A stretch of 9,386 nucleotides of DNA, from the NCBI GenBank assembly GCA_002418005.1, contig DIDF01000067.1:1-9386 (forward strand), read 5' to 3'. This DNA is from Lactobacillaceae bacterium UBA5807 (GTDB lineage: Bacteria; Bacillota; Bacilli; Lactobacillales; Lactobacillaceae). A program made the translations under genes and the position numbers. Shown in pieces: positions 8,038-9,386 of the stretch (position 1 is its first letter; each line of letters opens with the position of its first letter). The notes beneath the pieces were generated by a model that had not been told where the DNA came from, ran no database searches, and was given only the letters and a program-made list of their open reading frames with translations.

Positions 8038-8057
8038 AAAAAGGTTCTTCTGGAACC
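8038..8057 (-). terminator. Possible minus-strand terminator in the rep upstream region
   Basis: On the minus strand GGTTC-CAGAA-GAACC is followed directly by TTTTTATAAA (plus 8057 down to about 8033). On the plus strand the same hairpin lacks a downstream T run, so it is a poor terminator for the CAP-domain gene. No minus-strand protein gene reads into it, so it may end an antisense RNA against the rep leader. Confidence 0.35.
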
Positions 8058-8168
8058 GACCTTATAATTTAATAACGACCAGTAAAAGCATTTCTGAGAT
8101 AATTAAAAAATACTCGGAGGTGTTTTTATTTTGGGTAATAATAAATATTTTTAGTGTCTTTTACGATC

Positions 8169-8182
8169 AAAGGAGGCTATTA
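8169..8182 (+). promoter_or_regulatory. Strong RBS that fixes the rep start
   Basis: AAAGGAGG at 8169-8176 lies six bases before ATG 8183. It argues against the in-frame GTG at 8120, which would add a 21-residue hydrophobic extension and has no spaced RBS. Confidence 0.85.
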
Positions 8183-9028
8183 ATGAATGAAAATAGTAGT
8201 CCAGCGGGCCACAATGTTAAGATAATTCGTAGCCGCTATAAGCAAGAGATGTGGGTCTATGATGAACCAATCGGCTACAATTATCAGCAAAAAAATAAGT
8301 TAATTATCAGACGAACATTTGCTGAATTAAATCCAGACGAAAAGATTAAAAGCTTAAAGAAAAAGCGGTCCCAAGCTCAAAAACAGCTCTGGTATATTGT
8401 GCGCTTAGTCAATGCTAATTTCAGTAATCGTCATTACAGAAATAAGGTTGAATATACAGATAAGTTTTTAACGCTGACCTTCAATCAGCCACTTAAATTT
8501 GCTAATTTAAAACAGACTAACCACTTATTTTGGTTGTTCATTAATCGATTAAGACGATACCTAAGAAATTTTTATCGTGCTGAATTAAAATATCTAGCCG
8601 CGTGGGAAATCCAACCACATTCAAAACGCGTTCATTACCACATCATTTTATTCGATTTTCCCTACATAACTTTCAAAAAATTAACTAGGCTTTGGGGTAA
8701 TGGTTATATCTACATAGAAAAAATTGATAAGGTAAATAAGGACCGCCGAGGGGCCTACATTGCTAAATACTTGGCCAAGAATGTCGATAATTACAATCCT
8801 GACTACTACAAGGTGAAACATTTTTTTAAGTCTCAAAATATTCGAGAGCCTGACGAACGAAGATATTTAGTTGATACTGATGGTTTGGACCCGCAGGTTC
8901 AACCAGGTTTAGTTTTTAGTAAAGAGTATCAGCAGTCTAGATACAACCAGCAAGCTAATAAGTTTTATCAAATTCGAGTCCGCTACTATGTTTATCGCGG
9001 GGCTCTGGATAAAAGAAAAGAGCCATAA
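8183..9028 (+). CDS. HUH-type rolling-circle replication initiator (phage G2P / Rep-like)
   Basis: The product has 281 residues from ATG 8183 and is basic and lysine/arginine-rich. The three Rep motifs occur in the right order and spacing. Motif 1 is FLTLTF (95-100). Motif 2 is HYHIILF with the metal-binding His-x-His pair at 151 and 153. Motif 3 is YIAKYLAK (192-199), with two tyrosines four residues apart as in phiX174 gpA and other two-tyrosine initiators. By family knowledge such proteins nick one strand at the double-strand origin, become covalently joined to the 5' end and prime rolling-circle replication of a plasmid or ssDNA phage. All catalytic residues are intact and the gene is full-length. 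A coiled, highly charged segment lies near 45-75. No other plasmid or phage gene is visible except the small convergent gene at 9058-9168, so this is probably the edge of an integrated element that continues to the right. The closest known group is likely the phage-type ORF2/G2P replication proteins; pC194-type Rep is less likely because of the double tyrosine. Confidence 0.85.
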   Translation: MNENSSPAGHNVKIIRSRYKQEMWVYDEPIGYNYQQKNKLIIRRTFAELNPDEKIKSLKKKRSQAQKQLWYIVRLVNANFSNRHYRNKVEYTDKFLTLTFNQPLKFANLKQTNHLFWLFINRLRRYLRNFYRAELKYLAAWEIQPHSKRVHYHIILFDFPYITFKKLTRLWGNGYIYIEKIDKVNKDRRGAYIAKYLAKNVDNYNPDYYKVKHFFKSQNIREPDERRYLVDTDGLDPQVQPGLVFSKEYQQSRYNQQANKFYQIRVRYYVYRGALDKRKEP

Positions 9029-9046
9029 GATTATGGTTCTTTTTTG
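9016..9046. terminator. Bidirectional terminator between rep and the convergent small gene
   Basis: AAAAGAGCCATA and its partner TATGGTTCTTTT (one G-T wobble) form a stem of about 12 pairs around a four-base loop. The rep stop codon lies inside the stem. Plus-strand transcripts end in TTTTTT, and minus-strand transcripts end in TTTTCTTTT. It can serve both rep and the minus-strand gene ending at 9058. Confidence 0.8.
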
Positions 9047-9057
9047 CTAAATGTGAG

Positions 9058-9168
9058 TTAGAAGTTGAAGAAATAGTTGTTATTTTCTAAATTAGCCGCG
9101 CCACCAACTAGTCCGCCTAAAGCTAGTAAAAAACTAGCAAAGAAGCGTCGTTTTCTATTTTTAATCAA
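9058..9168 (-). CDS. Small hydrophobic peptide, possible membrane or secreted microprotein
   Basis: This is a 36-codon frame starting at TTG (9168-9166) and stopping at TAA (9060-9058). GAGG at 9181-9178 is nine bases upstream, a good spacing for a TTG start. The peptide begins MIKNRKRR (six of the first eight residues after Met include five basic ones). It continues with a hydrophobic core FFASFLLALGGLVGGAA and ends NLENNNYFFNF. Two readings are possible. One is a single-helix membrane peptide with a basic cytoplasmic end, such as a small toxin, holin-like or coat-like protein. The other is a signal peptide cleaved after GGAA that releases an 11-residue aromatic peptide. The shared bidirectional terminator with rep and the palindrome upstream support it being a real gene. 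I do not recognise a family. Confidence 0.5.
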   Translation of the reverse strand: MIKNRKRRFFASFLLALGGLVGGAANLENNNYFFNF

Positions 9169-9183
9169 GAATACACACCTCGC

Positions 9184-9216
9184 TTAATATGTATATTAAC
9201 CACGCAGAAATCGTGG
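9184..9216 (-). promoter_or_regulatory. Palindrome and hairpin upstream of the small minus-strand gene
   Basis: TTAATAT-GT-ATATTAA (9184-9199) is a perfect palindrome with seven-base arms, ending three bases from the RBS of the small gene. Directly beside it CCACG (9200-9204) and CGTGG (9212-9216) form a hairpin with a seven-base loop. Together they could be an operator, an RNA element controlling translation, or an origin structure for the nearby Rep protein. The hairpin followed by TTTTTCTTTT on the plus strand could also be a weak plus-strand terminator. Confidence 0.4.
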
Positions 9217-9386
9217 CTACTTTTTCTTTTACATAAACTAGTATAGAAAAAAAGCCCTTAATTTGATAATTTTTAGCGGGGAATAGAAAACTATCAGACT
9301 AGAGACTTTTTTTAATTAAGAAAAAAACAATTATTCTGAATATTAAAATAGAAAAAAATTTATATTCTAAATGGCAAATTCTATAA
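9217..9386. other. AT-rich non-coding end of the window
   Basis: No convincing protein gene is seen on either strand. On the minus strand a CCC/GGG-based imperfect hairpin (9255-9280) followed by CTTTTTTT could be a terminator for a gene beyond the window or a leader attenuator. TATACT (minus, 9245-9240) could be a -10 box for the small gene, but its -35 is poor. A site resembling one arm of a dif sequence lies at 9228-9236. Confidence 0.3.

Noticed and set aside
1..9386. CRISPR arrays, tRNA or rRNA genes, insertion sequences
   Set aside because: No regularly spaced repeats, cloverleaf-like segments, rRNA-like stretches or transposase genes were seen on either strand.

Overview
The window looks like a piece of a low-GC Gram-positive chromosome, most likely a lactic acid bacterium of the Lactobacillaceae. 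The reasons are AT-rich DNA, strong AGGAGG-type ribosome binding sites, a LacS-type sugar permease with a fused PTS IIA domain, a CcpA-type cre site and Ser/Thr-rich secreted proteins. Genus is not certain. An Oenococcus/Leuconostoc-like or Lactobacillus-like host would fit, but this is inference.

Layout. (1) 1-1148: the 3' part of a TcaA-like cell-envelope protein whose reading frame is interrupted by an in-frame TAA at 9-11. An intrinsic terminator follows. (2) 1313-2323: a LacI/GalR-family repressor with its own promoter and a palindromic operator-like site, closed by a strong terminator. (3) 2440-6725: an alpha-galactoside utilisation operon. It has a promoter with an overlapping cre site and GTAAAC half-sites, then lacS (GPH-family symporter plus IIA domain), then a GH36 alpha-galactosidase two bases downstream, then a terminator. 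Together the three genes make a locus for uptake of melibiose/raffinose-type sugars and their intracellular hydrolysis, under local repressor and catabolite control. lacS carries an in-frame TGA at its ninth codon, upstream of conserved LacS sequence, so the permease is probably knocked out or severely impaired. (4) 6960-8018: a secreted SH3-like/CAP (SCP) domain protein. (5) 8019-9386: a fragment of a mobile element. It encodes an HUH-type rolling-circle replication initiator with a phiX174-A/phage-G2P-like two-tyrosine motif, converging on an unannotated 36-codon small membrane or secreted peptide on the minus strand. The two share a bidirectional terminator. A palindrome and a hairpin lie just upstream of the small gene.

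The two most interesting points are the lacS nonsense codon and the Rep/microprotein pair with its surrounding DNA structures. The latter could be the edge of an undescribed small ssDNA-phage-like or integrated plasmid-like element. No tRNA, rRNA, CRISPR array or insertion sequence was seen.
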